NCBI GenBank assembly: GCA_963816955.1 | Contig: CAWFME010000003.1 | Span: 372,001 to 436,000, forward strand | Length of the DNA stretch: 64,000 nucleotides | Source of the DNA: DATFQI01 sp963816955 | Lineage (GTDB): Bacteria; Actinomycetota; Thermoleophilia; Solirubrobacterales; Solirubrobacteraceae | Direction: 5' to 3' | Translations under genes and position numbers: made by a program | The notes under the pieces: model-generated | Databases searched by the model: none | The model's input: the letters and a program-made list of their open reading frames with translations, nothing else | Told to the model about the DNA's origin: nothing | Shown: positions 26,036 through 34,572 of the stretch, piece by piece | How positions within the stretch are numbered: the first letter of the stretch is position 1 | Layout of the letters: each line of letters opens with the position of its first letter

Positions 26036-27979
26036 TCAGCCTGTGTAGGGCGAGCCGTCCTCGTTGACGCGCTTGAAGGTCAGCTCGTAGTGGGCGGTGG
26101 AGATGATCGTCCCGATGCCGCCCATCCCCGGGACGGTCGCGGGCACGTCGACGCCGATCGAGTGGGTTCCCGCATCGAAGAAGACGTTGCGTGGGACGTG
26201 CGTGGTGACCGGGTCGGGCAGCGGCGCCCGCACCGGGAACGGCTCGCATTCGCTGATCGTCGGCGGCACGTCGCCGATGTCCGGTGCTCGCGGGTGCCAC
26301 TTGACGCGGGCCGGCCCGTCTCCCGCCGGCAGCTCGATCTCGACGGGGAGGATCCAGTCCTCGGTGCCGGTGCCGGTCAGGGTGCAGGCGACGCGCGCCG
26401 ACGCCGTGTCGTTCCACTTGCAGCCGCTGAACGTGGCGTACTTGCCGATGCTGCCCTTGGCGAAGATGATGCCGCCCAGCGTGCCGTCGAGCTGGGGGCC
26501 CACGGCGCCGTCGACCGGTGCGCCCGAGTCCTGGAAGGTCGTGGTGTTGTTCTGCGAGGAGCTGTAGGCGCAGCCGAGGTAGGCGAAGATGTTGTTCGCC
26601 GACATCTGGTCGGTGTAGGCCATGCCGACGGCCTTGTAGGTGGGGTTCGGCTGCGTGAGCACGTCCTGGTTGCCGAACGCCACGCCCGCCTTCGACGTGG
26701 CGCGGTACTGGACCCACGCCGGGTTGCTGGCCGTGACGACGACGAACTCGAACGCCGGCGCCGTGCCGGTGGCCTCGGCCGGCGAGCCCTCGACGTTGAG
26801 CTGGTTCGCGCGCTTGAAGATCCCGTTCGGCCGCGTGCCCTTGTCGAGCGTCGGCTCGAGCCACGCGGTGAAGCGCCCACGGTCGCCGGCGAGGTAGCGC
26901 CGCTCGTCGGGTTTCGGGTCGAAGCGCATCGCCACGCAGCGGTTGAAGTCCTGGTTGAAGCGCTCTTCCATCTGCCGGTACTTGACCATCGCCGTGTACA
27001 CGACCTCGGCGAACTCGCGGTCGGTCTCGCCCTGCAGCTTGCGCGCCACCTGGGCCTCCAGCAGGCCCGCGACGTCGGCAGGGGCGCCGGTCAGCCGTAC
27101 CTGCACGTCGAGCCGGCGCTCACCCGCGGTGTAGGTGCGCGAGCGCATGTTGACCTGCGCTCGCCGGCTCGTGACCATGCGCAGGGTCAGCGGCGCCTGG
27201 CCGGCGCCGGTGACGGTGGTCCGCACGATGCCGTCATGATCGATCGTGAGGGTGTCGATCTTCGCGTCGTCGGCCGTCTGACCCCGGTAGGTGTTCTCCT
27301 CGGCGAGCGTGGCCGAGTATCCCGAGATCAGCCGGCGACCGGGCCCGACGAGCCGGATGCTGATCGAGGTCTCTCCGCGCTTGCGGCCCTCGAGCCGGCC
27401 GGCGCCCGTGGGGCAGTCCTCCCCCTCGATGCGATCCGAGGCCAAGCCCGTGCGGAACTCGACGAAGATCGTGACGTCGCCGGCCGGGATCTCGCCGTTG
27501 AAGCCGATCGTGTTGCCGTCGGAGACCCCTATCACGCCGCCGTCGCCGGCTTGGGCCGCACGCGCGTGCGGCCCGACGCGCGCGGCCGCCGCCGCCGGGA
27601 CGCTCCCGCGACGCGCCGCCACGAGCGCGAGCCCCCTGGCGAACGTCCGCCGCAGCGCCGGCGCGGCGCCGTGGCCCGTCCTGCGCAGCCGCTTCGCGAG
27701 CGAGGGAACGCGCCGCCCGCGACGGTCGCGCAAGGCCGGCCACTTCGACGACAGCAGGAAGTCCAGCGCGAGCCGCCCGCGATCGGCCGCCTTCGGGGCC
27801 GGCGGCGCGACGCGCAGCTTGACGCAGCGCTTCTTCCGGCCGGTCTTGACGAGCACCTTGCCCTTCTTGCACTTGGTCGCCGCGGACGTGGCCCCGGCGG
27901 CGGATGCCGGCGCAACGGCAGTGCAAGCCATGGCCGCGGCCACGGCCGCCACTACCACGGCGGCGCGCGTGCGGATCAT
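26036..27979 (-). CDS. Large secreted protein of unknown function
   Basis: 647 residues. A clear signal peptide (AAVVVAAVAAAMACTAVAPA, cut near ASA-AG) precedes a Lys/Cys segment (KCKKGKVLVKTGRKKRCVKL) seen at the mature start of many exported proteins in this bacterial group. The mature part is mostly beta-predicted with few Cys, containing GFNGEIPAGDVTIFVEFR, a helical stretch around AEVVYTAMVKYRQMEERFNQ and a C-terminal sandwich-like region ending ISTAHYELTFKRVNEDGSPY. No enzyme motif is recognised. Intact, single gene. Confidence 0.8.
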   Translation of the reverse strand: MIRTRAAVVVAAVAAAMACTAVAPASAAGATSAATKCKKGKVLVKTGRKKRCVKLRVAPPAPKAADRGRLALDFLLSSKWPALRDRRGRRVPSLAKRLRRTGHGAAPALRRTFARGLALVAARRGSVPAAAAARVGPHARAAQAGDGGVIGVSDGNTIGFNGEIPAGDVTIFVEFRTGLASDRIEGEDCPTGAGRLEGRKRGETSISIRLVGPGRRLISGYSATLAEENTYRGQTADDAKIDTLTIDHDGIVRTTVTGAGQAPLTLRMVTSRRAQVNMRSRTYTAGERRLDVQVRLTGAPADVAGLLEAQVARKLQGETDREFAEVVYTAMVKYRQMEERFNQDFNRCVAMRFDPKPDERRYLAGDRGRFTAWLEPTLDKGTRPNGIFKRANQLNVEGSPAEATGTAPAFEFVVVTASNPAWVQYRATSKAGVAFGNQDVLTQPNPTYKAVGMAYTDQMSANNIFAYLGCAYSSSQNNTTTFQDSGAPVDGAVGPQLDGTLGGIIFAKGSIGKYATFSGCKWNDTASARVACTLTGTGTEDWILPVEIELPAGDGPARVKWHPRAPDIGDVPPTISECEPFPVRAPLPDPVTTHVPRNVFFDAGTHSIGVDVPATVPGMGGIGTIISTAHYELTFKRVNEDGSPYTG

Positions 27980-28108
27980 GGTGGGCGCGAGCCTACACGG
28001 GGCCGGCGATGAGGTGCGAAAAGTATGGGTACCGTCCCGCCCAGGCAGTGCGGCGTGCCGGTCGCGGCGGCGTGCTGCCGCATCTGTAGGGGTCCCTACG
28101 CGCCCGGC

Positions 28109-28213
28109 TCAGGGTGTCCGGACATCGACGAGATCGTCGATGAGCTCGAAGTCCGCGACATTGTGGGTCAGCAGCGGACGTCGATCAACGCCAGAAGATG
28201 CCAGTGCAGGTCC
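28109..28213 (-). pseudogene. PIN-toxin tail and DUF3024 tail relics, fused
   Basis: From the stop at 28109 the frame reads RPLLTHNVADFELIDDLVDV, the C-terminal (TxNxxDF) strand of a VapC/PIN toxin. Immediately upstream, from a stop at 28185, another frame reads CTGIFWR, the DUF3024 end. Both are only tails. The stretch 27980-28323 holds nothing else I can identify. Confidence 0.5.
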
Positions 28214-28323
28214 TCGAGCGCGGTCGGCGGGCGCGCCCCTCGCCGGTGGCGTCGGCCGGCGTGTGGCCGTGATCGTGGAGCCGGCGCGTCCGGCTCTCTT
28301 GGCAGAGCCGGTCAGCTTGGCTT

Positions 28324-28827
28324 CTACGAGGACGACGCTGGGATCGCGAACGGCGGGGGCCCGAGCAACTCGATCGAAGGCGAGCGCTCGGCCGCTTGGC
28401 GCAGGCGGGCGAAGTCGGCCGGCCGCGCCGCGTCATCGGGTGAGGTCACGGTCTCGCCGGCGTCGCGGTAGAAGCTCTCGCCGGAGCCCGGCGTCTGAAA
28501 CCCGAGCACCCGCGCGGTGTCCGAGGTCACCATGAACGCGTGCGGGTAGCCGCGCGGTGCGAAGAAGACGCCGCCAGGGCCGACCGGGTGGTCCTCGCCG
28601 TCGGCATGTACCAGCAGCTCGCCGTCGAGCACGTAGATCGTCTCGTCGGTGTCCGGGTGCAGGTGCAGCGGCGTGACCTTGCCGCGTTCCATGTCGTCCT
28701 CGAGCAGCACGAACGCCCCGCCGGTCTCCTGCGCCGTGGCCTTCCAGGTGAAGACGCCTCCCCCGGCGAACCACATTCGCTCGCCCTCGCCACCCTGCCG
28801 GATGATCGCAGTCGCCGTCGTGCTCAT
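28324..28827 (-). CDS. Cupin-domain protein (quercetinase-like)
   Basis: A 167-residue single-domain cupin. Cupin motif 1 (PLHLHPDTDETIYVLDGELL, His-His-Glu ligands) and motif 2 (PRGYPHAFMV, His ligand) are both complete, so it can hold a metal. The family covers dioxygenases and sugar- or ligand-binding proteins; the substrate is unknown. GGAGAGGG lies before ATG 28827. It is divergent from the TetR gene across 51 bases, so it is the likely TetR target. Confidence 0.88.
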   Translation of the reverse strand: MSTTATAIIRQGGEGERMWFAGGGVFTWKATAQETGGAFVLLEDDMERGKVTPLHLHPDTDETIYVLDGELLVHADGEDHPVGPGGVFFAPRGYPHAFMVTSDTARVLGFQTPGSGESFYRDAGETVTSPDDAARPADFARLRQAAERSPSIELLGPPPFAIPASSS

Positions 28828-28878
28828 TGCGCCCTCTCCAAGATGGGACTCGAGTGTCCATGAGACTACGGTACCTTT
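28828..28878. promoter_or_regulatory. Shared cupin/TetR control region
   Basis: 51 bases between divergent starts. It contains the 8-bp palindrome ACTCGAGT (28848-28855) and a near-symmetric ATGGGAC...GTCCAT surround, plus GGTACC. A TetR operator here is inferred from position only. Confidence 0.35.
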
Positions 28879-29487
28879 ATGGGCATGTCAATCCCATATG
28901 AGCTCACGGGGAGGACGAATCAGAAGGCCCGCACCCGCAACGCACTTGTCTCGGCCGCACGGGAGTGCCTCGCGGACGGCGTGACGCCGACGGTCGAGCA
29001 GGCCGCCGATCGCGCGGCGGTGTCGCGCACGACGGCCTACCGCTACTTCCCGAACCAGCGTACGCTGCTGCTGGCGACCTTCCCGGAGCTCGACGCGACC
29101 TCGTTGCTGGGCGACGATGCGCCGGACGACCCGGTCGCGCGTCTCATGCTCGCCGTCGAGCGCTTTCTCGACATCACGATCGAGCACGAGGCGGTCGCGC
29201 GCGCGCATCTGCGTCTGTCGCTGGACCCGGCCGGACCGGGGGAAGACCTCCCCTTGCGCAAGGGCCGCGCCATCGGATGGTTCGAGGACGCGCTCGAGCC
29301 GCTGCGGGAGGATCTGGGCGAGGCCGGGCGGCGCCGCCTCGCCCTCGCCATCCGGACGGCAGCCGGGATCGAGGCGCTGGTTTGGCTCACCGACGTCGCC
29401 GGGCTCGGCCGCGACGAGGCGCGCGAGGTCATGCGCTGGTCCGCGCGGGCGCTGACGGAATCGGTGACCGCCCCGCACCGCCGCTGA
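28879..29487 (+). CDS. TetR/AcrR-family transcriptional regulator
   Basis: A 202-residue repressor-type protein. The HTH is VEQAADRAAVSRTTAYRYFP, followed by a helical ligand/dimer domain. ATG 28879 has no ribosome site and sits close to GGTACC, so the message may be leaderless; ATG 28885 is an alternative. Probably controls itself and the divergent cupin gene. Confidence 0.9.
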   Translation: MGMSIPYELTGRTNQKARTRNALVSAARECLADGVTPTVEQAADRAAVSRTTAYRYFPNQRTLLLATFPELDATSLLGDDAPDDPVARLMLAVERFLDITIEHEAVARAHLRLSLDPAGPGEDLPLRKGRAIGWFEDALEPLREDLGEAGRRRLALAIRTAAGIEALVWLTDVAGLGRDEAREVMRWSARALTESVTAPHRR

Positions 29488-29636
29488 TTCTCGGCCGGAA
29501 GGGCGCGGGCGCGTGCGCGTGCGCAATCCTGTAGTCGTCCGTGCTGGACAGGCCCGGCGCGCAGGAGTTAGATATTCGATGCGTCGCCGAGGGCGGTCGC
29601 GCGGCGCGGGATGTTCTCAACCACAAGGGGGGACGG

Positions 29637-30233
29637 ATGTTGTCCTTCAGATGGCTCGCGATCGGTGCGGGGATCGCGTCGTTCTCGGCCGGCGTCGCCA
29701 TCGCCGGCTCGCAGTCTGGCGAGACGACCGCCGTGACGGCCGACTTCCAGGCCGCCGTCGTTTCGCAGAAGCAGCGGCAGTGCGACGCCAACCACGTGAA
29801 GTTCCGCGTCAAGTTCGAGGGCACGCAGACAAGCGCGGACCAGCGACTGAGCGGGAAGCTCACGATCCGCGCGGTGTCAGTCGTGAACACGCAGAACGGA
29901 CTCGGCCACGTCAGGGCCAAGGTCCGCGTGAGCGACGCCGCGACCGGGAAGCCGAAGCTGCACGGCCTCGCCATCGGGGTGATCGAGCCGGATGGTGGAT
30001 CCGAGGGGCTGCTCCGCGGGCGCACGGTCGGACCGGACTCGATGCGCCTGCTGGCGAACTTCAACGTCCAGCAGGACCAGTCGACCGGCGCTCTGACGGG
30101 CGAGCTCGGCAAGGACTCGCAGAGCGGGGCCAACCAGGATCCGGCCATCCTCACGAACGCGTGCAAGGGCGGCCATGGGAAGCCCGACGGCGCCAAGGGC
30201 AAGCGGAAGGGCCAAGGCCCCAAGCGCGGCTGA
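29637..30233 (+). CDS. Secreted hypothetical protein
   Basis: 198 residues with an N-terminal export segment (LSFRWLAIGAGIASFSAGVA) and a mature domain with beta-strand pattern (HVKFRVKFEGTQTSADQRLS, LTIRAVSVVNTQNGLGHVRA) ending in a Lys/Gly-rich basic tail (KGGHGKPDGAKGKRKGQGPK). No family recognised. AAGGGGGGACGG precedes ATG 29637. Confidence 0.65.
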   Translation: MLSFRWLAIGAGIASFSAGVAIAGSQSGETTAVTADFQAAVVSQKQRQCDANHVKFRVKFEGTQTSADQRLSGKLTIRAVSVVNTQNGLGHVRAKVRVSDAATGKPKLHGLAIGVIEPDGGSEGLLRGRTVGPDSMRLLANFNVQQDQSTGALTGELGKDSQSGANQDPAILTNACKGGHGKPDGAKGKRKGQGPKRG

Positions 30234-30244
30234 CCCGCTGGCGG

Positions 30245-30778
30245 CTATCTGGCGCGCTCGCCTGGCGGAAGGTCGTCGGGCAGCGGGAGCTGCTGCGGCG
30301 ACACGCCGTCCTCGTCCTCCCACGCCGCGAACGCCTCCCCGTCGCGGCCGGCATGCTCGCCCGACCCGCCGAGGGCGAGCAGGACGAGGCGACCGGGACC
30401 GCGGTTGACGAGCTGGCGGCGCACGGAGGGCGCAACGCGGGCGAGGTCTCCACGCCCGAGCGTCTGCTCCTCGCCCTCGACCAGCAGGGTGAGGGTTCCC
30501 TCGAGCACCAGGTAGACCTCCTCCTGCATCGCATGGCGGTGGATGCGGCCACGCTGGCCGGGCTGCAGCACGAGCTGGTTGAGGCCGAAGGCCGTCACCC
30601 CGAGCTGCCGGCGGAGAGGGAGGAAGCGCTCAGCCGTATCGAAGTCCAGCCGCGCACGGGAGATGCCGGGTTCCATGGCGAAAATGCTAAGGAGAACCTC
30701 GCGGATCGTGCCGGCGCGGGGCGCCCGCCCCGTCGACTCCGACTCGGCGACGACACGGTCTCCGGGCTGGAAAACCAT
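30245..30778 (-). CDS. DUF1918-like segment fused to a cupin
   Basis: 177 residues. The first 30 (MVFQPGDRVVAESESTGRAP, REGEILEV-like AGTIREVL) resemble the start of DUF1918 proteins. From residue 35 (MEPGISRARLDFDTAERFLP) it is a complete cupin of a family common in Thermoleophilia: motif 1 GRIHRHAMQEEVYLVLEGTL, motif 2 around VAPSVRRQLVNRG, which lacks the usual second His. GAAGGAGAAGCC before ATG 30778 supports the longer start. The fusion may come from a deletion. Metal binding is uncertain. Confidence 0.7.
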   Translation of the reverse strand: MVFQPGDRVVAESESTGRAPRAGTIREVLLSIFAMEPGISRARLDFDTAERFLPLRRQLGVTAFGLNQLVLQPGQRGRIHRHAMQEEVYLVLEGTLTLLVEGEEQTLGRGDLARVAPSVRRQLVNRGPGRLVLLALGGSGEHAGRDGEAFAAWEDEDGVSPQQLPLPDDLPPGERAR

Positions 30779-31072
30779 GGCTTCTCCTTCGCTAGTACCC
30801 ACGGATCGTACGCCTGCGGCGTGCGACGGCTCAACCCGGTCGCCATCCTTCCGCGATCCGCCGACCAGGAGTAGTCTGGGAGGCGAGCTGGCCCTGCGGC
30901 CAACGATCCCGGCCGAAGCGCGAAGTACAGCCGACGGAGCGATCAACGCGACGAGGCCACGCACTAACGGCGCACGAGATCGACTGTGGGGCCAGCCGCG
31001 TCCGGTGCAGCTGTCGCGACCTCCACGGGCTGCGCCAGGGCTCCCGGATGGAAGGGAGGAAGGAGCGAGTCG

Positions 31073-31498
31073 ATGGAGTCTTCCGAGGTCCGTCACATCC
31101 TGATCGTGGCGAACCGAACGGCCGCGACGCCCGCGTTGATCGACGCGGTCCGAAGGCGCGCCTCAGAGACCTCGTGTCGCTTCACGCTGCTCGTCCCACG
31201 GACGTTCTGGGATGCCGACACGGAGGAGTCTGGGATAACGCTCGAGCTGGCGATCCCGCTGCTCGACGAGGCGGCCGGGAGCCACGTTGAAGGCCTGATC
31301 GGGGACACCGATCCGTTCGCGGCGATCACCGCCGCGCTGGAGGACGGCGACTACGACGAGATCATCATCTCCACGCTGCCGGCGCGCGTGTCGCGGTGGC
31401 TGCACCTCGACCTCCCTGCGCGGGTGCAGCGCTTCGGACTGCCGGTGACAGTGATCACCGCGCGAAAGAACGATCGACAGCACAGCTCCGCCGGCTGA
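31073..31498 (+). CDS. Universal-stress-like hypothetical protein
   Basis: 141 residues with an alternating beta/alpha pattern: RHILIVANRTAATPALIDAV, CRFTLLVPRTF, GLIGDTDPFAAITAALEDGD and YDEIIISTLPARVSRWLHLD then LPVTVITA. This Rossmann-like layout occurs as an unnamed single-gene family in Solirubrobacter relatives and resembles a one-domain UspA (family memory, not tested). GGGAGGAAGGAG precedes ATG 31073. It is divergent from the cupin across 294 bases with no other gene. The 263 bases after it (31499-31761) hold no gene I can name. Confidence 0.65.
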   Translation: MESSEVRHILIVANRTAATPALIDAVRRRASETSCRFTLLVPRTFWDADTEESGITLELAIPLLDEAAGSHVEGLIGDTDPFAAITAALEDGDYDEIIISTLPARVSRWLHLDLPARVQRFGLPVTVITARKNDRQHSSAG

Positions 31499-31761
31499 GC
31501 GGTGAGGCACCCCTCGGCCCCTGGAGGCTAAACGCCATAGATCGCCGGAATAGACGGGGACAGGCGGCGTCCTCCCTCCTATGCGCCGCCCCATCGTCAC
31601 CGAGATCACGCAGCGTCGAGAGCCAGTCGTACGTGACACGTTCATCGACGATCTCCACACCCGTCGGCGCCCCCCACGCAGCCGCACGACACGCTCCACT
31701 AGCGCGGCGGGCAAAGACGATCTGCTGCGAGGCGTCGTGCACGCGGTCGAGCGGTAAAGAT

Positions 31762-31968
31762 CTACTGCGCCAGTCGCTCGAATAGCTCCCGCTCGCGCTC
31801 GTGGCGTTTCTTGAGGCGGTCCATGAATGCCTTGTCCTTCCGCCGGGCCTCAATGTGCTCGTCAATCGCGGTGCGCACCGTGTCGGTGACGGTCTTGTTC
31901 TCGGCCCGAGCAATCATCTCGAGTGTCGCAGCGCGCTCGTCGTCGAGGCGCAGAGTCATGTGCTTCAT
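31762..31968 (-). CDS. Ribbon-helix-helix antitoxin of the Doc toxin
   Basis: 68 residues: HMTLRLDDERAATLEMIARA, then a typical RHH second helix TVTDTVRTAIDEHIEARR, and a charged helical tail. It sits downstream of doc (51-base gap), the reverse of the classical phd-doc order. ATG 31968 has GAGGAT at the right distance; 31974 is possible. Confidence 0.75.
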   Translation of the reverse strand: MKHMTLRLDDERAATLEMIARAENKTVTDTVRTAIDEHIEARRKDKAFMDRLKKRHERERELFERLAQ

Positions 31969-32019
31969 AGTCATCCTCGCCGGTTGATCCATGCACCTTG
32001 ACACCTTTCACGGCAGATA

Positions 32020-32439
32020 TCAAGGTATCTCGATACCACGCTGCCCGTCGGCGATCCGAGCGGCCACCCAGGCTCGGAACTCGTCCTCTCTGACCGTCTG
32101 AGCCGCGACGCGCTCGATCATCTCGGCCGTGGCCATCAGACCCTCGGGCGGATGCGTGAACGCGCGCCCGTTCCGCTCGACGAACTCGACCATCACGTCG
32201 TAGGCCGTGCGCTTGTTGCCGTCGGGCAACGGATGGTTTCGCATGATCCGCGACGCGTAGATCGCCGCCTTGTCGGCGAGTGAGGGATAGAGCTCGACGT
32301 CGCCGTATCCGGCGAACGGTGCTGCCAGTGCCGAGCCGGCGAGCTGCACGACCCGATCCATACGCGCGAGCCGGCTCGCGTCGATTCCGGAGTGGATCTC
32401 GGCGATCACCAGGAAGGTCGCCAGATCGATGGGATACAT
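32020..32439 (-). CDS. doc: Death-on-curing (Fic/Doc) family toxin
   Basis: A 139-residue Doc-type toxin. The Fic/Doc loop is HPLPDGNKRTAYDVM (canonical HxFx(D/N)GNKR, here Leu for Phe). Doc phosphorylates EF-Tu and stops translation in the model system. It begins 5 bases after the integrase stop, so it is probably read through from the integrase promoter, and its RHH partner follows. Works as an addiction module for the element. Confidence 0.88.
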   Translation of the reverse strand: MYPIDLATFLVIAEIHSGIDASRLARMDRVVQLAGSALAAPFAGYGDVELYPSLADKAAIYASRIMRNHPLPDGNKRTAYDVMVEFVERNGRAFTHPPEGLMATAEMIERVAAQTVREDEFRAWVAARIADGQRGIEIP

Positions 32440-32444
32440 CCGGG

Positions 32445-33614
32445 TCAGCCTTCGAGATCGCCGAAGTCAAGCTGACCGTCCGGTTCGGCAGCGGTCGACT
32501 GCAGGGCCAGCCTGGCTCTGACGATCTGCTCCTCCGCGCTGATCCGTTCGCCCTCCTCCTGCTCGGCCATGACATGGGCATATGTGTCCAGGCAGACCGT
32601 CGGGTTGTGCCCGAGCTGCGCCGCGATCTCGACAACCGACAGCCGGCCCTCGTGGATCAGCAGCGACGCGAAGGCATGTCGGAGGTGGTAGGGGCGAGCG
32701 CCGTCGATCCCCACCGACTCCGCCACCGGCTTGTAGATCCGCTTGCGCCAGTTGCGCCAGTCGCTCGCTCGCCAGAAGCCTCCCGACGCGGCCGAGAAGA
32801 CCGGGCTGGCCGGCGACGGCACAGACGCGCTCCGCCATTCCGCAAGGTCGTCTCGGACCGGCGCGAGCAGCTTCACCGTGCGGGGTTGACGGCGATTCTT
32901 GAGGACTTTCAGCTCGCCGTCGCTGAGTGCGCGTTCGACCAGCAGCGTGCGGTCGCGGACGTGCCGCCACTCGAGCGCGAGCGCCTCCTGGGGCCGGAGA
33001 CCCGCGTACGCGAGCACGGAGATCAGGGTGGCGTCGCGAAGCCTGCCTCGTTCGAGCAGCAGCGAGCGCATCACCTCGACCTGATGCGGCGGGATCGCCT
33101 CGACGGCCGGCCGCAGCTGCTTCGGTGGCTTGCGGGTCATCTTCACGGCGTTCGTCGGGACCCGGCCCCACTCGACGGCGCGCTGCAGTACGCCCTGGAG
33201 CATCGTCATCGTCTTGCGGATCGCCTCGATGCCGACGCCGGCCTGCTCGAGGTCGGCGCGGAAGTGCGCGATCGTCTGGGGCGTGAGCTCGCGCAGCGGA
33301 ACGGCGCCGAGGCGTGGCAGCGCGTGCCCGTTCCACAGCGTGGCGTACGCGCGCAAGGTCGCGCGCTCGAGATTCGGCCCCGCGTAGACGGTCCACCATT
33401 CCTCGACGAACTCAGCGAGCGTCTCGCGGCCCGCGTCGAGGTCGGCCAGCGCGCCCGTTCGCTTGAGCGTGCGCAGCTTGCCCTCGTACGCTCGGGCGTC
33501 GCCGAGCTTGTCGAACGTCTTGCTGCGCTCGAAGCCGCGCTCGTCACGCCAGCGGACCTTCCAGACGCTGTACGTGGTTCCGTCGCGTCGCTTGCGGTCG
33601 CGCTTCTGAATCAC
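32445..33614 (-). CDS. Tyrosine recombinase / integrase
   Basis: A 389-residue integrase: N-terminal arm-binding-like basic domain (KRRDGTTYSVWKVRWRDERG), core-binding SAM-like domain (around 60-160), and catalytic domain with R in AGLRPQEALALEW, HLRHAFASLL (HxxR), LGHN, and nucleophile Tyr in DTYAHVMAEQ. GTG 33614 is chosen because GAGAGGAGCAGGCT precedes it. Intact, unlike most neighbours. It is the best candidate for integration at tRNA-Thr, although it lies 11 kb from the nearest att copy. Confidence 0.93.
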   Translation of the reverse strand: MIQKRDRKRRDGTTYSVWKVRWRDERGFERSKTFDKLGDARAYEGKLRTLKRTGALADLDAGRETLAEFVEEWWTVYAGPNLERATLRAYATLWNGHALPRLGAVPLRELTPQTIAHFRADLEQAGVGIEAIRKTMTMLQGVLQRAVEWGRVPTNAVKMTRKPPKQLRPAVEAIPPHQVEVMRSLLLERGRLRDATLISVLAYAGLRPQEALALEWRHVRDRTLLVERALSDGELKVLKNRRQPRTVKLLAPVRDDLAEWRSASVPSPASPVFSAASGGFWRASDWRNWRKRIYKPVAESVGIDGARPYHLRHAFASLLIHEGRLSVVEIAAQLGHNPTVCLDTYAHVMAEQEEGERISAEEQIVRARLALQSTAAEPDGQLDFGDLEG

Positions 33615-33684
33615 AGCCTGCTCCTCTCGCTGAGGGTCGCCTGTCAGCGATAGGGAGAACAGGGCCAAAACTGACCCCTTCTGA

Positions 33685-33915
33685 TCAAGGCGCCAGCTGG
33701 TCGGCAACAGCCGCGGCGTGCGAGGCGAAGACGAACTCGCCGACACGATTGGCGAGGCCGGAAGCGACCAGTTCGCGCACGGCGACCGCGACTCGGTCGC
33801 GCTCCGCGAACGACTCCGCGCCGCCGGTCATCTCGCGGGTGAGCTCCTCGATCGAGAGCAGGCCCGGGTGGTGTTCGAGCAGCAGCGCGAGCACGGCGTG
33901 CCGGGCGTCGGTCAC
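33685..33915 (-). CDS. Small winged-helix-like protein
   Basis: 76 residues with a winged-helix pattern (RHAVLALLLEHHPGLLSIEE, then RDRVAVAVRELVASGLANRV). Overlaps the upstream gene by four bases (ATGA). Likely a DNA-binding regulator of the element; no named family. Confidence 0.6.
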   Translation of the reverse strand: MTDARHAVLALLLEHHPGLLSIEELTREMTGGAESFAERDRVAVAVRELVASGLANRVGEFVFASHAAAVADQLAP

Positions 33916-34193
33916 AGCAGCACCGGCCAGAGGTACTCGAAGTAGCTGGCGGCGAACGTCGAGCGCACGACGTCTCTGCGCCGCTCGACGAGGCCGACAT
34001 GCTGGAGCGCCGTCGCCGCCGGCTCGACGGTCTCCGGCGGGAGCCCGAGGCGCGCCCGGAGGTCGTCGAGGTGGTCGCCCGCGGCCGGCGGGTCGACCAC
34101 GAGCTCGAGCAGCACGATCTTCTGTGCGAGGTACTCGGGGCCGTAGGGGTCGGGCAGCCGGAGCGGCGGGCCGCCGTTACGGTGGTGATGCAT
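33912..34193 (-). CDS. Small winged-helix-like protein
   Basis: 93 residues. Second of two coupled small genes upstream of the integrase. EYLAQKIVLLELVVDPPAAG, DDLRARLGLPPETVEPAATA and LQHVGLVERR fit a winged helix; the end SYFEYLWPVLL is hydrophobic. Function unknown, probably element control. Confidence 0.6.
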   Translation of the reverse strand: MHHHRNGGPPLRLPDPYGPEYLAQKIVLLELVVDPPAAGDHLDDLRARLGLPPETVEPAATALQHVGLVERRRDVVRSTFAASYFEYLWPVLL

Positions 34194-34199
34194 GGGAGC

Positions 34200-34572
34200 T
34201 CAGCCTCCTGTGCCGGCCCCGGGGACGTTCCAGCGTCGCCCGGGGCGCTTTCGCCGAGTAGGCGGCTCGGCCGAAAACTGGCCCCCTACGAGCGCGCCCG
34301 CCCCATCTCGGGCGTGAGCTTCAGCCGACCGGCAGACGGGCGCCTGGTGCTCGATCAGGGACACGACCGGGGTCTGCGACCGCGGTGGCAGCGGCGCGAC
34401 GATCGACAGCTCCAGCCACGCGTCGACGTCGGTCCTCGCGCAGCCGGTAGGCGCCCCGCTCGCCGAGCCGGTAGGCGCGCAGCTGGCCGCGGTGGATGGC
34501 GCGCAGCACCGACTTGGCGCTGATCTGGCAGCGCTCGGCGACGTCTGCAGGCGTGAGCAGCCGCTCGTCCAT
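34200..34572 (-). pseudogene. Excisionase-like HTH protein (frameshifted)
   Basis: Begins MDERLLTPADVAERCQISAK, SVLRAIHRGQLRAYRLGERG, the MerR/Xis-type helix-turn-helix of recombination directionality factors. After AYRLRE the frame slips near 34427; one base restores DVDAWLELSIVAPLPPRS and a tail to a stop at 34200. It starts at the relaxase stop. With the integrase this makes an int/xis pair. Confidence 0.65.

Noticed and set aside
26090..28012. A 640-codon plus-strand frame opposite the secreted protein
   Set aside because: No signal peptide or motif and Arg/Gly/Ala-biased composition, while the minus strand has a signal peptide and normal residue usage.
31499..31761. A possible gene fragment antisense (RVHDASQQIVFARRASGACR)
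   Set aside because: The segment looks less random than its surroundings but matches nothing I recognise and has stops or frame changes nearby.
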